DNA of 64,000 nucleotides from Clostridia bacterium (lineage in GTDB: Bacteria > Bacillota > Clostridia > Oscillospirales > Acutalibacteraceae). Below are positions 17,643 to 25,715 of this stretch, in pieces. The stretch is taken from NCBI GenBank assembly GCA_017548045.1, contig JAFYNR010000040.1, forward strand, positions 1-64,000. The letters are read 5' to 3'. Both the position numbers and the translations under genes were made by a program. The first letter of the stretch is position 1. Each line of letters opens with the position of its first letter. Under the pieces are notes generated by a model. It saw nothing but the letters and a program-made list of their open reading frames with translations. It ran no database searches and was not told the origin of the DNA.

Positions 17643-18797
17643 ATGAAAAATAAGCAGTCTGTTTATCAGATAGTTGCCGTTATTGTTTCGGCTTTGCTTA
17701 TTTTTCTTGCAAACCTTTATGTCACAGGCGGTGCTCCTGTTTTTAAGGGCAGTGCCGAAGGTGAAACGGTAAGATGCAGAGTTATACGTGTTACGGATGT
17801 CAAAACGGATAATGTAAGCGGTGAAACGGAATTTGTGACGGTCAGCTTCAAGGCTCAGGCTCTGAATACGGCACTGAGAGGAAAAACCCTTGAGGTTGTG
17901 CAGGAAATTGACAGGTCATTTGTGTTCTGCCCAAAGCAGGTTGAACAGAATGATAAAATTCTGGTTGAAAGCTATACCGCAGACGGTGAAACGCAGTATT
18001 ATTTCGGTGATTACGTAAGAATAACTCCGCTTTTGTGGCTTCTTGTAATCTTTTGTATACTGATAATCGTATTTTCAAGGATGCAGGGACTCAAAACCGT
18101 TGTTTCACTGGCATTTACCTGCCTTTCCGTTTTTACGGTGCTTATCCCCGCAATCCTTAACGGTCACAATATCTACCTCTGGTCAATAGGCGTGTGTATG
18201 TTCATAACGGTTATGACACTGAGCATCATCAGCGGCTTTAACGTAAAAGCCCTGTGTGCGTGTATCGGCTGCGTAAGCGGTGTGTTCTGTGCAGGTCTTA
18301 CGGTGCTGATTTCGGATAAATTTCTGAATATGACGGGTATGCTTGAAGAAGAATCCGTTTATCTTATTCAGCTTTATCCCGACAACCCCATTAACCTCAA
18401 GGCGATTATCTTTGCCATGATAATCGTTGGCGCCGTGGGTGCGGTAATGGACGTTTCAATGTCCATTTCTTCGTCACTTTACGAGCTTCGCCTTAAATCT
18501 CCTCATATCAGACCTGCGGAGCTTATGAAATCGGGCTTCACCATCGGCAGAGATATGATGGGTACAATGGCAAACACGCTTGTGCTCGCCTATATAGGCA
18601 GTTCTCTCACGAGTGTGCTGCTGCTGGTTGCCTATAACGCAGGCATTGAGCAGGTAATCAATAAAGAGATGATAGTTGCGGAGGTTCTGCAGGCTCTTGC
18701 AGGCAGTCTGGGTATGCTTCTCACTCTGCCGCTGACGAGCGCAGTCTGCGCTGCAATATACTACAACAGGGTGGAAAAGAAAAATGCCTCTTGTTAA
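17643..18797 (+). CDS. YibE/F-family membrane protein
   Basis: A 384-residue YibE/F-like integral membrane protein of unknown function. Layout: one N-terminal membrane helix (about 10-28), an extracytoplasmic domain (about 30-125), then about seven hydrophobic helices. Conserved family pieces include FSRMQGLKTVVSLAFTCL, ILNGHNIYLWSI, GAVGAVMDVSMSISSSLYEL and GRDMMGTMANTLVLAYIG. It overlaps the next gene by 14 bases, so it is part of the same transcript as the sugar genes, although no metabolic link is obvious. Confidence 0.88.
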   Translation: MKNKQSVYQIVAVIVSALLIFLANLYVTGGAPVFKGSAEGETVRCRVIRVTDVKTDNVSGETEFVTVSFKAQALNTALRGKTLEVVQEIDRSFVFCPKQVEQNDKILVESYTADGETQYYFGDYVRITPLLWLLVIFCILIIVFSRMQGLKTVVSLAFTCLSVFTVLIPAILNGHNIYLWSIGVCMFITVMTLSIISGFNVKALCACIGCVSGVFCAGLTVLISDKFLNMTGMLEEESVYLIQLYPDNPINLKAIIFAMIIVGAVGAVMDVSMSISSSLYELRLKSPHIRPAELMKSGFTIGRDMMGTMANTLVLAYIGSSLTSVLLLVAYNAGIEQVINKEMIVAEVLQALAGSLGMLLTLPLTSAVCAAIYYNRVEKKNASC

Positions 18798-19629
18798 TAT
18801 GTCTGCCTTGCTGAAGGATGCAAGGAAGGGCGGATATGCCGTAGGCAGCTTCAGTGTTGCCAATATGGAAATGGTGCTCGGCGTGCTTAAGGCGGTTGAG
18901 CAGACGAAAAGTCCGTCAATAATTCAGATTGCCGAGGTAAGGCTTAATCATTCGCCTCTTGAAATCATAGGACCTCTTATGGTTGCGGCGGCAAAAAACA
19001 GCTCCGTGCCGGTTGCGGTGCATTTTGACCACGGCAAAACAACAGAAAAAATAAAGCAGGCACTTGATATAGGCTTCACAAGCGTTATGCTTGACGGCTC
19101 ACATCTGCCTTTTGAGGAGAACGTGAAGATAACTGCCGCAACAAAGCGGCTTGCCGCTGAATACGGTGCGGATTGTGAAGGCGAAATCGGATGTGTAGGC
19201 GGCAGTGAGGACGGCAGTGAGAATATTGCAATCAACTGCACTTCTCCTGCTCAGGCACTTGAATTCTACGAAAAAACGGGTGTTGATGCCCTTGCGGTTG
19301 CCATAGGCAATGCTCACGGTAACTATAAGCAGGCACCAAAGCTTCGTTTTGATATTCTGGAAGAAACCGCATCTCTCGTAAAAGCTCCTCTTGTGCTTCA
19401 CGGAGGTACGGGAATTCTGCCCGAGGATTTCAGAAAGTGTATTTCTCTGGGCATAAATAAAATAAATATAGCAACAGCAACCTTTGACAGTGTCGAAAAA
19501 TCCGTAAGATCTGCATATGAAAACGCAGATATAAAAGGCTATTACGACCTGCAGAGTGCAGAGGTTGAGGGTGCATATCTCAACGCACTCAAGCATATAG
19601 AAATATTTGGTTGTGCAAACAAAGCCTGA
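18784..19629 (+). CDS. Class II ketose-bisphosphate aldolase (IolJ-like)
   Basis: A 281-residue class II, zinc-dependent aldolase. The catalytic Asp82-His83 are in HFDHG. Zinc ligands are expected at His83, His178 (GNAHGNY) and His206 (LHGGTG). The phosphate-binding NKINIATATF segment follows. The family includes fructose-bisphosphate, tagatose-bisphosphate and 6-phospho-5-dehydro-2-deoxygluconate aldolases. The adjacent iolC makes the last (IolJ activity: cleavage to DHAP and malonate semialdehyde) the most likely, but the substrate is inferred from context. The 5' end overlaps the YibE/F gene by 14 bases. Confidence 0.85.
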   Translation: MPLVNMSALLKDARKGGYAVGSFSVANMEMVLGVLKAVEQTKSPSIIQIAEVRLNHSPLEIIGPLMVAAAKNSSVPVAVHFDHGKTTEKIKQALDIGFTSVMLDGSHLPFEENVKITAATKRLAAEYGADCEGEIGCVGGSEDGSENIAINCTSPAQALEFYEKTGVDALAVAIGNAHGNYKQAPKLRFDILEETASLVKAPLVLHGGTGILPEDFRKCISLGINKINIATATFDSVEKSVRSAYENADIKGYYDLQSAEVEGAYLNALKHIEIFGCANKA

Positions 19630-19642
19630 AAGGAAGATAAAG

Positions 19643-20662
19643 ATGAGTTATATTGAATTCGACAAAACAAAATCTCTTGACGTAATCCCTATAGGACGTA
19701 TTGCGATTGACTTCAATCCCACGGATATGAACAAGCCTCTTTCAGAGAGCAGCAATTTCAATAAATACGTAGGCGGTTCGCCTGCAAATATTGCGGTAGG
19801 TCTTGCAAGGCTGGGCGCAAAGTGCGGATTTATTGCAAGAGTGTCTGACGATCAGTTCGGTGACTATGTTGAAAATTATTTCAAGGCAGACGGAATTGAC
19901 GTTTCACACGTGTTCAGATGTGAAAACGGCGAGAATCTGGGTCTTACCTTTACCGAAATTCTCAGCCCCACACAGAGCAGTATTCTTATGTACCGCGAAG
20001 GTGTTGCTGATCTTCAGGTATGTGTTGACGATGTTGACGAGGAATATATAAAGCAGGCAAAGGCTGTTGTTATTTCGGGCACTGCACTCTGTGCAAGCCC
20101 TTCAAGAGAAGCTGCTCTCAAAACCCTTTTTCTTGCAAAGAAAAACGGTGTGGTTGTAATTTTTGATATTGATTACAGAAGCTATACCTGGAAAAACAAA
20201 GACGAAATTTCTCTTTATTATTCAATCGCCGCAAAGAACAGCGATATCATTCTCGGATCAAGGGAAGAATTTGACCTTACCGAAGCGGTTGAAGGTGTTT
20301 GTGCAAGCGATGAAGAATCAGCCGCACGCTGGTTCTCATACGGCAATAAAATCGTAATCATCAAGCACGGCAAGGAAGGCTCTGTTGCATATCTTGACGA
20401 CGGCTCGGCTTATAAAGTGAAGCCCTTCCCTGTTAAGATGCTTAAGGGCTTCGGCGGCGGCGACGGCTATGCATCCGCATTTATCTATTCACTCCTTAAC
20501 GGCAAGAGTGTTCCCGACGCACTTGAATTTGCAACAGCATCCGCATCAATGCTTGTTTCCGCACATAGCTGCTCAGCGGCTATGCCTTCGGCGCAGGCAG
20601 TGCAGGAATTCATAGATAAAACAAAACCCGCCTCAGGTGAGGTTATAGAGAAGATTAAATAA
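19643..20662 (+). CDS. iolC: 5-dehydro-2-deoxygluconokinase
   Basis: A PfkB/ribokinase-family sugar kinase, 339 residues from the ATG at 19643 (AAAGGAAG upstream). The N-terminal signature IDFNPTDMNKPLSESSNF, followed by KYVGGSPANIAVGLARLG, is characteristic of IolC, which phosphorylates 5-dehydro-2-deoxy-D-gluconate in myo-inositol breakdown. The catalytic Asp is at about 274 in GFGGGDGYASAF, where the usual alanine after GxGD is replaced by glycine. It is 13 bases after the aldolase that would use its product. The other inositol genes (iolG, E, D, B) are absent here, so substrate supply must come from elsewhere. Confidence 0.86.
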   Translation: MSYIEFDKTKSLDVIPIGRIAIDFNPTDMNKPLSESSNFNKYVGGSPANIAVGLARLGAKCGFIARVSDDQFGDYVENYFKADGIDVSHVFRCENGENLGLTFTEILSPTQSSILMYREGVADLQVCVDDVDEEYIKQAKAVVISGTALCASPSREAALKTLFLAKKNGVVVIFDIDYRSYTWKNKDEISLYYSIAAKNSDIILGSREEFDLTEAVEGVCASDEESAARWFSYGNKIVIIKHGKEGSVAYLDDGSAYKVKPFPVKMLKGFGGGDGYASAFIYSLLNGKSVPDALEFATASASMLVSAHSCSAAMPSAQAVQEFIDKTKPASGEVIEKIK

Positions 20663-20664
20663 AA

Positions 20665-20682
20665 AGGGTGCTTTTGCACCCT
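20665..20682 (+). terminator. Hairpin between iolC and tRNA-Arg
   Basis: A seven-pair stem AGGGTGC / GCACCCT with a TTTT loop, three bases after the iolC stop. No T-run follows, so it may be a weak terminator or a processing boundary for the tRNA. Confidence 0.5.
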
Positions 20683-20688
20683 GTATAT

Positions 20689-20765
20689 CCGCCCGTGGCG
20701 CAGTTGGATAACGCAGCAGATTCCGATTCTGAAGAACGGGGGTTCGAATCCCTTCGGGCGGGCCA
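20689..20765 (+). tRNA. tRNA-Arg (anticodon CCG)
   Basis: A 77-base tRNA with CCA encoded. Acceptor stem 20689-20695 pairs fully with 20755-20761. The anticodon loop TTCCGAT gives anticodon CCG. The T arm GGGGG-TTCGAAT-CCCTT has two G-U pairs, and a G discriminator precedes CCA. The outermost anticodon-stem pair is G-A, and the D stem is short. It would decode the Arg codon CGG. Confidence 0.93.
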
Positions 20766-20789
20766 AATAGTGCCTCTTTCAGAGGCTAA

Positions 20790-20878
20790 AAGAAGAAAGA
20801 ATAGAGAATAAATATGAAATAATAAAATGTGTATACGGCTCTGTTTGTATTATTCTTTATTCAATATTCTTTCTTCTT
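20790..20878. repeat. Large AT-rich inverted repeat next to tRNA-Arg
   Basis: The arms 20790-20812 and 20856-20878 are 23 bases each and pair at 21 of 23 positions; both are rich in A/G on one strand (AAGAAGAAAGAATA). More imperfect pairing continues inwards. The element lies between the tRNA and the four-helix-bundle gene. It could be a small non-coding mobile element (MITE-like) or a structured leader; no transposase is nearby. Confidence 0.6.
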
Positions 20879-20900
20879 TATTCTTTAAAAGGTGAGAAAT

Positions 20901-21257
20901 ATGAAAGACAACATATTACTTGACAAATCCTTAAAATTTGCCGTGCGTATTGTGAAACTCCATAAGTATCTTACCAAAGAGAAGAAAGAAACGGTTATTT
21001 CAAAGCAGATAATCCGTTCAGGGACAAGCATCGGAGCAAATGCTAATGAAGCGGTTTACGGAGTGTCAAAAGCAGATTTCATTGCTAAATTACAGATATC
21101 TTTGAAAGAAACAGCCGAAACAGAATATTGGCTCCGGCTTCTTATGTTGTCAGATTATATAACCGAACAGGAAGGCGAATCGTTGCTAAACGATTGCCTT
21201 GAAATAAAAAGAATCCTTGTATCAACTTTGAACACAGCAAAAGAAAATAATAAATAG
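20901..21257 (+). CDS. Four-helix bundle protein (23S rRNA IVS / Avd-like family)
   Basis: A 118-residue protein from the ATG at 20901 (AAAGGTGAG upstream). It has the family hallmarks: LDKSLKFAVRIVKLHKYL, then SKQIIRSGTSIGANANEA, then FIAKLQISLKETAETEYWL, which together form an antiparallel four-helix bundle. Relatives are encoded in 23S rRNA intervening sequences, beside diversity-generating retroelements, or stand alone as here. The function of stand-alone copies is not known; they are basic and may bind nucleic acid. The AT-rich codon use differs from the flanking operons, suggesting acquisition. Confidence 0.88.
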   Translation: MKDNILLDKSLKFAVRIVKLHKYLTKEKKETVISKQIIRSGTSIGANANEAVYGVSKADFIAKLQISLKETAETEYWLRLLMLSDYITEQEGESLLNDCLEIKRILVSTLNTAKENNK

Positions 21258-21292
21258 CTCAAAGTATCGTTTGAAAATCTAAAGGTGACAAC

Positions 21293-21631
21293 ATGAAAAA
21301 GAAAACCATACCCGACGACAAATATCGTGTTATAAAAATCGGCAAGGAAGCTATTTTCGAATTTTTATATGAATCTTTTACAGATAAAATTGAAACATTT
21401 TTTGATGTTTCCGATTCATCAACTGTGGTTACAGGTTTCGATATTGACTGGGATAAAGGTGAATTTATCTGCATAGCGAGAAATGAAATGTCAGAAAACG
21501 AACACCTTCAAATGAATGTGGATTTGCAAAAATTACTTTCGGAACTTGAAGCAACAACAGACACTTTATTTCGGAACAATCGTTATGTTGAATTGTCAAA
21601 GAGTGATATTGAAAAAGTGATTGATTGTTAA
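21293..21631 (+). CDS. Hypothetical protein, unrecognised
   Basis: A 112-residue soluble, acidic protein with no membrane segment or signal peptide. I do not recognise a family. It has a central stretch (SSTVVTGFDIDWDKGEFICIA) likely to form beta strands and a C-terminal helical half (LQKLLSELEATTDTLF). The start is supported by AAAGGTGA nine bases upstream. It is AT-rich like the four-helix-bundle gene 35 bases before it, and the two probably form one accessory unit. A terminator follows. Confidence 0.65.
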   Translation: MKKKTIPDDKYRVIKIGKEAIFEFLYESFTDKIETFFDVSDSSTVVTGFDIDWDKGEFICIARNEMSENEHLQMNVDLQKLLSELEATTDTLFRNNRYVELSKSDIEKVIDC

Positions 21632-21666
21632 CCTGTAAATCCCTTATCAGCAATCACACAAACAAA

Positions 21667-21703
21667 AACCTGCACGGTCATTGACTGTGCAGGTTAATTT
21701 TTT
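21667..21703. terminator. Bidirectional terminator
   Basis: Nine-pair stem AACCTGCAC / GTGCAGGTT (21667-21675 with 21687-21695), inner GTCA/TGAC pairing, T-rich on both sides. It separates the converging genes ending at 21631 and 21702. Confidence 0.88.
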
Positions 21704-22454
21704 ATACGTTTGCGGTTTCTTTTTCTTCCGCTTTTTCTTCTGTTTCTTCAGGGAGAATTTCAACCTTCTGAAGAGAAACAACAAGATTTGTAATTGATGA
21801 AACAAGGAAGATTGCACCGCTTACGAAAACGCCCCAGGAGGGTCCGCATTCGATTGCATCTGCAAGAGTGCTTGCTTCCATCATTGTTGAAAACTGATTG
21901 AAGCAGAATGCGCTTGCAAACATCATAAGGCTTGCCACAAGGTTTGTTCCGAAAAGCCCCTTGCTGTTAAACTTCTTGAAGTTGAGAAGAAGAAAAACAA
22001 GGCTTACAAGCAGCGAAAGCGCCGAAAGCACAACAAGAAGAATGGAAAGCATAAACATAAGGGCGGTATCTCCGATAATCTCTGATGAGGGTGCCTTGAA
22101 AATTCCGAGAATGTCGAAATTGAGTATATTCATAACAAGAGTGATAGCGTTGATTGTAATCTTCTCGTCGTAGAAGGGGATTGAAACTGCCATCGTGCCA
22201 AGGGGAAGAAGAAATGTGAAAAGAGGAAGAACGCTGATGGGGATTCTTGCAATTCTCAGCTTTGTGCCTGCGAAGGAATACTTGAATTTTCTCATTGTTT
22301 CGTGAAGCTTTGCGAATGCCGCTTCTGCTTCAATTGAATCCTGTTCAAGTCTGTTTTCCCAATCGTAGTTTGCAATATTTACACCGCAATCGGGGCATTC
22401 AGCCTTAACGTTCCATATATGTAATTTGCGGTTGCATTTAGGACACCTTGCCAT
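21702..22454 (-). CDS. Zinc-ribbon membrane protein, unknown function
   Basis: A 250-residue protein. The N-terminus carries a zinc ribbon of two cysteine pairs (CPKC at about 4-7 and CPDC at about 19-22). A hydrophilic linker (25-65) follows, then four hydrophobic regions: about 70-95, 130-160 (LMFMLSILLVVLSALSLLVS), 170-190 and 205-225. The C-terminus is a Glu/Lys-rich tail. It could sense metal or interact with a cytoplasmic partner, but no function can be assigned. It is transcribed alone, with a good SD (AAAGGTG). Confidence 0.75.
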   Translation of the reverse strand: MARCPKCNRKLHIWNVKAECPDCGVNIANYDWENRLEQDSIEAEAAFAKLHETMRKFKYSFAGTKLRIARIPISVLPLFTFLLPLGTMAVSIPFYDEKITINAITLVMNILNFDILGIFKAPSSEIIGDTALMFMLSILLVVLSALSLLVSLVFLLLNFKKFNSKGLFGTNLVASLMMFASAFCFNQFSTMMEASTLADAIECGPSWGVFVSGAIFLVSSITNLVVSLQKVEILPEETEEKAEEKETANV

Positions 22455-22521
22455 AAAATCACACCTTTAATTTATAATTGACGTTTCTATTTTATATTCA
22501 AACCGTGCTTATGTCAAGCGG

Positions 22522-23211
22522 TTATTTCTGACCGTAGTATGCACCTGCGCCGTGCTTTCTGAAATAATGCTTTTTCTGAATATGCGTGCTTGCTTCGGAA
22601 GCGTTCATCGTTTTGCTCAGATATGCCATTTTTGCAACTTCTTCAAGAATTGCCGAATTCTTTGCGGCGGCATCTCCGTTTTTGCCCCAGGTGAAGGGTC
22701 CGTGTGAGCGTACAAGCACGGCAGGCACAGCATTGTAATCAACACCGCGATTTTCGAAGCATTCTGCAATTACCTTGCCTGTGTTGAGTTCATATTCACC
22801 CTCGGTTTCGGCAACGGATAAATCTCTTGTGCAGGGCACAGAGCCGTAGGCAAAGTCTGCGTGAGTTGTACCGTAGCAGGGGATATCGCTTGCCGCCTGA
22901 GCGAATGAAACCGCAAAGGTTGAGTGAGTGTGTGCAACGCCGCCTATTTCGGGAAAACGGCGGTAGAGTTCAAGGTGGGTGGGGGTATCCGACGAGGGGT
23001 TGAGCTCACCTTCGACCTTTTCGCCGTCAAGGTTCATAACCACCATATCCTCGGGACGCATTTTGTCATAATCAACACCCGAAGGCTTTATGACAACAAG
23101 ACCTGTTTCTCTGTCGATTTCAGAAACGTTGCCCCAGGTGAAAAGCACAAGCTTGTATTCCACGAGCTTAAGGTTTGCTTCATATACTTTCTGTTTCAGA
23201 TTTTCAAGCAT
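22522..23211 (-). CDS. araD: L-ribulose-5-phosphate 4-epimerase
   Basis: A 229-residue class II aldolase-like epimerase that interconverts L-ribulose-5-phosphate and D-xylulose-5-phosphate in L-arabinose use. The zinc-binding histidines are visible at about 94 and 96 (VAHTHSTFAV) and 170 (VRSHGPFTWG). The substrate loop TWGNVSEIDR and the SSDTPTHLELYRRFPEIGG segment are typical of AraD rather than fuculose aldolase. It is the last gene of an operon with DUF4364 and a GPH transporter, which suggests pentose uptake, although araA and araB are absent here. Confidence 0.94.
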   Translation of the reverse strand: MLENLKQKVYEANLKLVEYKLVLFTWGNVSEIDRETGLVVIKPSGVDYDKMRPEDMVVMNLDGEKVEGELNPSSDTPTHLELYRRFPEIGGVAHTHSTFAVSFAQAASDIPCYGTTHADFAYGSVPCTRDLSVAETEGEYELNTGKVIAECFENRGVDYNAVPAVLVRSHGPFTWGKNGDAAAKNSAILEEVAKMAYLSKTMNASEASTHIQKKHYFRKHGAGAYYGQK

Positions 23212-23229
23212 TTTTCTGCTCCTTAAATG

Positions 23230-23781
23230 TTAAATGTAAAGTGACGTGATAACGGTTGAGTAGACGTAAGACGGATCTTTAAGGAATTTACGCTTAATCT
23301 GTTCCGCCTGCTCGTAGTCTGCGGCATAAACCGTAAGCTCCATAAGGTTTTCGCCCTTGTGGATAACACGGCAGGTTACGAAATATCCGCTTTCGGTTTT
23401 CTTTATTTCAACGGTGTTTTCACTTTCGCGCTTTTCAAGAATCTGCAGGTTGAGTGCATCCGAAAGTGCGGTTTCCTTGACTGATCTGGGCAGCTCCTGT
23501 GAAAGCTCATCCACAGAAAGAGAACCTTTCGGGGTGATGTATACAAGACCCTCCGAGGTTGTGAGTATACCGTTGTCAAAAAGCTCATCAAGAGCCTGTG
23601 TTGCCTCAAAATAGTTGGCAAGGCCGTGAACCTGAAGTGCTTCAATTATCATAGTATCCTTCAAGGGCTCGCGGATTCGGCTGACGATAAAGGTTATGAG
23701 TATTTTAATCTGTGTTCTGTTACGCAGTCCGCCGGGTTCAACGCCCTCTGCAAATGCGTCAAATTCGTTATCAATTGACAT
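23230..23781 (-). CDS. DUF4364 family protein (winged-helix-like)
   Basis: A 183-residue DUF4364 protein. The N-terminal part looks like a winged-helix DNA-binding domain (KILITFIVSRIREPLKDTMIIEAL, then a YFEATQALDELFDNGIL helix and a strand LVYITPKG). The C-terminal part is a small alpha/beta domain. It overlaps the end of the transporter gene by 11 bases and lies just before araD. It may be a regulator, but in other Clostridia this family is also found away from sugar genes, so the link may be positional only. Confidence 0.85.
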   Translation of the reverse strand: MSIDNEFDAFAEGVEPGGLRNRTQIKILITFIVSRIREPLKDTMIIEALQVHGLANYFEATQALDELFDNGILTTSEGLVYITPKGSLSVDELSQELPRSVKETALSDALNLQILEKRESENTVEIKKTESGYFVTCRVIHKGENLMELTVYAADYEQAEQIKRKFLKDPSYVYSTVITSLYI

Positions 23782-25153
23782 TTGTTTTCTCCCTGCGTGA
23801 GGTAAGCTCTTTTTGTATTTCTTCCTTGCGTCTGCCTGTGTATTTGTTGAAAATCATGGGGATTGCACAAAGTGCAAGGCTTATTGCGGGAATGACTGAA
23901 ACCATAAAGAACATACCGTCAAGAATTTCTGAAGTTTCTGAGGCTGAAATGCCGGTGTTAAGATTTTCAAATCCGATGATTTCAAGAACGATGCTTGTTA
24001 TGAAGGTTGATATGCCTGCCGTAAGCTTACTGATAAAGGTCTGCGAAGCAAAGCATACTCCTTCTGAGCGTCTGCCGGTTTTCCATTCAAGGTAATCGAC
24101 ACTGTCTGCAACCATTGCGTAGGTAATAACGTTGAAAATGCCGAGAGGAAGACCTGCAACAATAAGAAGTGCAAGAAGTACATAGAAGTTTGCGTAACCG
24201 ACAAAATAGATTATTGTGTGGATTACTGCCCCGAAAAGAGCAGAAAAAATATAAATCTGTTTAAGAGAAAGCTTTTTTCTGAGAACGGGCATAAGCACCA
24301 TTGCAACCATCATACCGATACCGATGGCAACTGTCATCGAAACCTGAACGGAGCCTGCGGGGATAAAACCCGAATCCTGAATAAGATACTTGGCAATGTA
24401 GCTGCCCGACGTCTGAATCATAAGCATTGCCGAACCCAGAACGCTTGCGAGAATAAGAAGCAGCAGGGGAGCATTTTTTGTGTATGCGGTAACGATTTCT
24501 TTGATTGTTGTTTTTTCTTTTGCTTGCTCAATTCTTTCTTTCGTACCGAAGAAGGCAAGGAGTGAAAGCATCGAACCGAGAACGGCAAAGATTATACCGC
24601 TTACCCTGTAACCCTGAACCGTGCCGAGTGCATTATCTGCGCTGAGAACGGGAACGAGAACAGAGGGAACGATTCCGCCGATGGTGCAGAAGATTCTTGC
24701 AGTTGAAAGGAATTTGTTTCTTTCCTGCTCGATGGGTGAAACAACTGCACTCATTCCCCAGAAGGGAACATCCTGAATTGTGAAGCAGATGCCCCATAAA
24801 ATATAGGTTATTGCAGAATATGCAAGCTTTCCGTTATATGAAAAGCCTTCGGGTACATTGAAAAGGAGTGCTGTTGAAATAAGAATGAGAAAAGGCGAGA
24901 ACAAAAGATAGGGTCTGAGCTTACCGAATTTTGTTTTTGTTTTATCGGCGATGATACCCATCAGAGGGTCATTTGCCGCATCAAAAATACGGGCGGCAAG
25001 TATAATAGTGCCGGCGTGAACGGGCTGAAGCTTCATAGCGTCGGTATAGAATATCAGCAGAAAAATCGACATCAGATTGTATATCATACTTCTGCCGAAG
25101 CCGGCGGTTGAAAACGAAAGAATCTCGCTCGTTTTAAGATATTTCTTTTCCAT
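23771..25153 (-). CDS. GPH-family sugar:cation symporter (MFS)
   Basis: A 460-residue MelB-like symporter with 12 membrane segments. The GPH motif after helix 2 (ARIFDAANDPLMGIIADKTKTKFGKLRPYL, near residues 50-80) and the C-terminal MVADSVDYLEWKTGRRSEG loop are both clear. Compared with the 16029 paralog it lacks the extended central loop. It sits directly upstream of DUF4364 and araD, so a pentose or arabinoside substrate is the best inference. The start overlaps the stop of the HEYGH gene by one base. Confidence 0.91.
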   Translation of the reverse strand: MEKKYLKTSEILSFSTAGFGRSMIYNLMSIFLLIFYTDAMKLQPVHAGTIILAARIFDAANDPLMGIIADKTKTKFGKLRPYLLFSPFLILISTALLFNVPEGFSYNGKLAYSAITYILWGICFTIQDVPFWGMSAVVSPIEQERNKFLSTARIFCTIGGIVPSVLVPVLSADNALGTVQGYRVSGIIFAVLGSMLSLLAFFGTKERIEQAKEKTTIKEIVTAYTKNAPLLLLILASVLGSAMLMIQTSGSYIAKYLIQDSGFIPAGSVQVSMTVAIGIGMMVAMVLMPVLRKKLSLKQIYIFSALFGAVIHTIIYFVGYANFYVLLALLIVAGLPLGIFNVITYAMVADSVDYLEWKTGRRSEGVCFASQTFISKLTAGISTFITSIVLEIIGFENLNTGISASETSEILDGMFFMVSVIPAISLALCAIPMIFNKYTGRRKEEIQKELTSRREKTNVN

Positions 25154-25683
25154 TATTTATTCCTTTTTCTTCCTTTAATATCTTTACGGGCACTTCTGTT
25201 GGGGTTGATGGGCTTACCGTATCTGCCGCGGTTGAGAAGCTCGGGGGTTTTGAAGCGTTCTTTTGTTGCCCAAAGGCCGCAGGTGTTTGCCCAGCCTTCG
25301 CAGTACAGCCAATAATATGAAATGTTGTCATACTTGCGCTTTTTCACAAAATAGGGAACGTTGCACCATATCATTGATGGAACGGCAATAATAAAAAGCC
25401 AGAGAGGTCCGAGAATGAGTGACTGGACCGTGTGACCGTATTCGTGAATTTTTGTGTCGTGAAGGCTGTCTCCTTCTCTTTTGGCATTTATAAAGATAAA
25501 AATGCCGAGAGAAACGCCGCCGAAATTCTTTTTGTCTATGTAGGTTATGAGTGCATTGTGATACCATTCGCTTTTGGCACCTTTTGATTTATAGATTGCC
25601 AGCATAACAAGACCTATAAGATTCTGTGCAAGGGCAAAGGTAAATTGCCAGACGTAAAATAAGATTGCTTTGATAATTTTCAA
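25153..25683 (-). CDS. Membrane-associated zincin-like protein with HEYGH motif
   Basis: A 176-residue protein starting at TTG (25683), with GGAGGG eight bases before it and no ATG in a better place. Residues 5-31 are a hydrophobic helix, and a second lies at about 90-110. Between them is H80-E-Y-G-H84, an exact HExxH metalloprotease motif followed by TVQS. A downstream E129-G-W-A-N pattern could supply the third zinc ligand. The C-terminus is strongly basic. I recognise no named family. It is the first gene of the GPH-DUF4364-araD operon. Peptidase function is inferred only from the motif. Confidence 0.75.
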   Translation of the reverse strand: MKIIKAILFYVWQFTFALAQNLIGLVMLAIYKSKGAKSEWYHNALITYIDKKNFGGVSLGIFIFINAKREGDSLHDTKIHEYGHTVQSLILGPLWLFIIAVPSMIWCNVPYFVKKRKYDNISYYWLYCEGWANTCGLWATKERFKTPELLNRGRYGKPINPNRSARKDIKGRKRNK

Positions 25684-25715
25684 AACTTTCTCCCTCCAAA
25701 GTCATAATTAAATAA

